Assembly: GCA_937934165.1 (NCBI GenBank)
Contig: CALGZX010000059.1
Coordinates: forward strand, 1-23,320
DNA from: an uncultured Collinsella sp.
Lineage (GTDB): Bacteria > Actinomycetota > Coriobacteriia > Coriobacteriales > Coriobacteriaceae
Reading direction: 5' to 3'
DNA: 23,320 bases
Notes under the pieces: model-generated
Told to the model about the DNA's origin: nothing
The model's input: the letters and a program-made list of their open reading frames with translations, nothing else
Databases searched by the model: none
Shown here: positions 21,031 through 23,320 of the stretch, in pieces
Numbering within the stretch: position 1 is the stretch's first letter
Layout: every line of letters starts with the position of its first letter
Position numbers and translations under genes: made by a program

Positions 21031-23320
21031 ATGGTGAAAAAGTCACCGGAAAACACTACTCCCGCAATTGTGGACAACGTAGAGGCGCTTGAGGCCAAGC
21101 TCGCTCAGATGCGAGAGGCCCAGGCGCTTTTTGCTACGTACACGCAGGAGCAGGTCGACAAGATCTTCTATGAGGCCGCCATGGCCGCCAACAAGGCTCG
21201 TATCCCGTTGGCGAAGATGGCCATCGAGGAGACCGGCCGCGGCGTTCTTGAGGACAAGGTCATCAAGAACCACTACGCCGCAGAGTACATCTACAACGCT
21301 TACAAGAACACCAAGACCTGTGGTGTCCTGGAGCGCGACGAAGCTTACGGCATCACCAAGATCGCCGAGCCCATCGGCATCGTGGGCGCCGTCATCCCGA
21401 CGACCAACCCCACCTCCACCGCGATCTTCAAGACGCTGATCAGCCTGAAGACCCGCAACGCCATCATCATCTCCCCGCACCCGGCAGCCGCCAAGTGCAC
21501 CATCGCCGCCGCCAAGCTCGTGCTTGACGCCGCCGTCAAGGCCGGCGCCCCCGAGGGCATCATCGGCTGGGTCGATGTCCCCTCCATCGAGCTGACCAAC
21601 ATGGTCATGCGCGATGTCGACATCATCCTCGCCACCGGTGGCCCGGGCATGGTCAAGGCCGCCTACTCCTCGGGCAAGCCCGCCCTGGGCGTTGGCGCCG
21701 GTAACACCCCGGTCGTCATCGACGACACCGCCGACGTGCTGCTCGCCGTCAACTCCATCATCCACTCCAAGACCTTCGACAACGGCATGATCTGCGCGTC
21801 CGAGCAGTCCACCATCGTACTGGACAGCATCTACGACGCGGTGAAGGCGGAGTTCGCCAAGCGCGGCGCGTACTTCCTCGAAGGCGAAGAGCTGGACAAG
21901 GTGCGCAAGACCATCATCATCAACGGCGCGCTGAACGCCAAGATCGTCGGTCAGAAGGCGCACACCATTGCCAAGCTCGCGGGCGTGGACGTGCCGGAAA
22001 CCGCCAAGGTGCTGATTGGTGAAGTCGAATCCGTGGATATTTCTGAAGAGTTCGCGCACGAGAAGCTCTCTCCCGTGCTGGCGATGTACCGCGCCAAGGA
22101 CATCGACGATGCGTTCGACAAGGCGGAGCACCTGATTGCTGACGGCGGCTACGGCCACACCTCTTCTATCTACCTGAACGCCGTCACCCGCAAGGATTTG
22201 ATTGACCGCTTCGCTGCGCGCATGAAGACCTGCCGTATTCTCGTCAACACCCCTTCCTCCCACGGCGGCATCGGCGATCTTTACAACTTCAAGCTCGCGC
22301 CCTCGCTCACCCTCGGCTGCGGCTCATGGGGCGGCAACAGCGTCAGCGAGAACGTTGGTGTCAAGCATCTTATCAACATCAAGACTGTGGCTGAGAGGAG
22401 AGAGAACATGCTTTGGTTCAGAGCACCTGAGAAGGTCTACATCAAGAAGGGCTGCCTGCCCGTCGCGCTCGACGAGCTCAAGAACATCATGGGCAAGAAG
22501 AGAGCGTTCATCGTCACCGATAACTTCCTTTACAAAAACGGCTACACCAAGCCGATAACCGATAAGCTCGACGAGATGGGCATTGTCCATGCGACATTTG
22601 GCGACGTTGCTCCCGACCCGACTCTCCAGTGCGCCGAAAAGGGCGTTGAGCAGATGAGAGCTTTCGAGCCCGACACAATAATCGCCCTCGGCGGCGGCTC
22701 CGCGATGGACGCGGCGAAGATCATGTGGGTTCTCTATGAGCATCCCGAAGCGGACTTCATGGACATGGCTATGCGCTTTATTGATATCCGCAAGCGTGTC
22801 TACACCTTCCCGAAGATGGGCGAAAAGGCATATTTCATCGCCATCCCGACCTCGGCAGGTACCGGCAGTGAGGTGACTGCCTCTGCCGTTATCACGGATA
22901 CCGAGCGCAACTACAAGCTCTCGGTCTTCAGCTATGAGATCCTGCCCAAGTACGCCGTGCTGGACCCGGAGCTCATCATGACAGCCCCGGCTTCCATCGC
23001 CGCTTCCTGCGGTGTGGATGCCCTCATCCACGCCATGGAGGCTTATGTTTCCCGCAACGCCACCCCGTTTTCCGATGCCATGGCGGAAAAGGCCATGGAG
23101 CTGATTGGCGGCAACCTGCGCCGCTTTGTGGCCAATCGTCAGGACGAAGAGGCGGCCTGTGCCATGATGCTGGGCTCCAACTTTGCGGGCATCTCCTTTG
23201 CCTGGGCCCGTCTGGGCAATGTCCACGCTATGAGCCACCCGGTGAGCGCCTACTTCAACGTGCCCCACGGTGTGGCAAACTCCATCCTGCTGCCCAATGT
23301 GGTGGAGTACAACGCTCTGG
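21031..23320 (+). CDS. adhE: Aldehyde-alcohol dehydrogenase AdhE, partial and mosaic
   Basis: The frame is open from ATG 21031 (AAGGAG 6 bases upstream) to the right edge, 763 codons of about 870. AdhE reduces acetyl-CoA to acetaldehyde and ethanol, regenerating NAD+ in fermentation. The aldehyde dehydrogenase half has EPIGIVGAVIPTTNPTS, LATGGPGMVKAAYSSGKPA, GVGAGNTP and the catalytic C255 (GMICASEQ). A linker (SWGGNSVSENVGVKHLINIK) leads to the iron alcohol dehydrogenase half with GGGSAMDAAK near 554, GTGSEVT near 610, and iron ligands D663, H667, H732 and H746. Composition changes abruptly along the gene: alanine codon GCG goes from about 4 of 40 (before 21790) to 12 of 20 (21796-22260). 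AGA/AGG arginine appears only at about 22396-22660. From about 22850 the protein resembles stand-alone alcohol dehydrogenases. The first part fits the host; the rest may be chimeric assembly. Confidence 0.85.
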   Translation, partial: MVKKSPENTTPAIVDNVEALEAKLAQMREAQALFATYTQEQVDKIFYEAAMAANKARIPLAKMAIEETGRGVLEDKVIKNHYAAEYIYNAYKNTKTCGVLERDEAYGITKIAEPIGIVGAVIPTTNPTSTAIFKTLISLKTRNAIIISPHPAAAKCTIAAAKLVLDAAVKAGAPEGIIGWVDVPSIELTNMVMRDVDIILATGGPGMVKAAYSSGKPALGVGAGNTPVVIDDTADVLLAVNSIIHSKTFDNGMICASEQSTIVLDSIYDAVKAEFAKRGAYFLEGEELDKVRKTIIINGALNAKIVGQKAHTIAKLAGVDVPETAKVLIGEVESVDISEEFAHEKLSPVLAMYRAKDIDDAFDKAEHLIADGGYGHTSSIYLNAVTRKDLIDRFAARMKTCRILVNTPSSHGGIGDLYNFKLAPSLTLGCGSWGGNSVSENVGVKHLINIKTVAERRENMLWFRAPEKVYIKKGCLPVALDELKNIMGKKRAFIVTDNFLYKNGYTKPITDKLDEMGIVHATFGDVAPDPTLQCAEKGVEQMRAFEPDTIIALGGGSAMDAAKIMWVLYEHPEADFMDMAMRFIDIRKRVYTFPKMGEKAYFIAIPTSAGTGSEVTASAVITDTERNYKLSVFSYEILPKYAVLDPELIMTAPASIAASCGVDALIHAMEAYVSRNATPFSDAMAEKAMELIGGNLRRFVANRQDEEAACAMMLGSNFAGISFAWARLGNVHAMSHPVSAYFNVPHGVANSILLPNVVEYNAL

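Noticed and set aside
21043..23268. Minus-strand frames of 406 and 314 codons opposite adhE
   Set aside because: They are shadows of the plus-strand gene, which has the catalytic cysteine and iron ligands in frame across the whole stretch.
1..23320. CRISPR arrays, tRNA or rRNA genes, phage genes
   Set aside because: No regularly spaced repeats, no tRNA-like cloverleaf ends, no rRNA sequence and no phage-type proteins were seen on either strand.

Overview
The window looks like a gut Coriobacteriia chromosome, most likely Collinsella or a close relative. Clues are the GC-rich third codon positions, the actinobacterial-type integration host factor (mIHF) in front of gmk-rpoZ, a C+ type L28, and the gene orders comEA-comEC-holA-rpsT-lepA and pyrRBCKDF. 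The genus is inferred from gene content and style; no database search was run.

Layout. From 1 to 19888 every real gene lies on the minus strand, in four blocks, listed here in transcription order (right to left). (1) pyrR-pyrB-pyrC-pyrK-pyrD-pyrF (19888 to 14565) is a de novo pyrimidine operon headed by a PyrR-type transcription attenuator. carAB and pyrE are not in the window. (2) mihF-gmk-rpoZ-thiI (14325 to 11915) is a tightly packed housekeeping operon with a strong terminator. (3) comEA-comEC-holA (11701 to 7647) encodes DNA uptake plus the DNA polymerase III delta subunit, followed by rpsT with its own promoter and terminator. (4) lepA-dusB-hemW-dnaJ2-dnaJ-mtaB (7150 to beyond the left edge) covers translation, tRNA modification and chaperones. 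In block 4 the first of two adjacent DnaJ proteins has lost its usual C-terminal domains and ends in predicted membrane helices.

From 19889 the direction changes. A divergent intergenic region carries the pyr promoter and leader on the minus strand and two promoters for rpmB (L28) on the plus strand. After the rpmB terminator sits a 245-bp element bounded by perfect 17-bp inverted repeats. It contains a decayed fragment of a REP-associated (IS200-like, RAYT) transposase. Next come two tandem palindromic operator-like sites, an extended -10 promoter, and an adhE gene that runs off the right edge.

The most unusual stretch is adhE. Its frame stays open, but base and codon use and even the protein subfamily change abruptly at three highly conserved motifs (about 21790, 22270-22380 and 22850). 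The last part resembles stand-alone iron alcohol dehydrogenases rather than the C-terminal half of AdhE. A chimeric metagenome assembly at the contig end is the likeliest explanation; real intragenic recombination is the alternative. Other points worth a look are the membrane-tailed DnaJ, the three-way PyrR attenuator fold, a probable leaderless lepA transcript, and a recurring extended -10 motif (TGC followed by TATAGT or a close variant).
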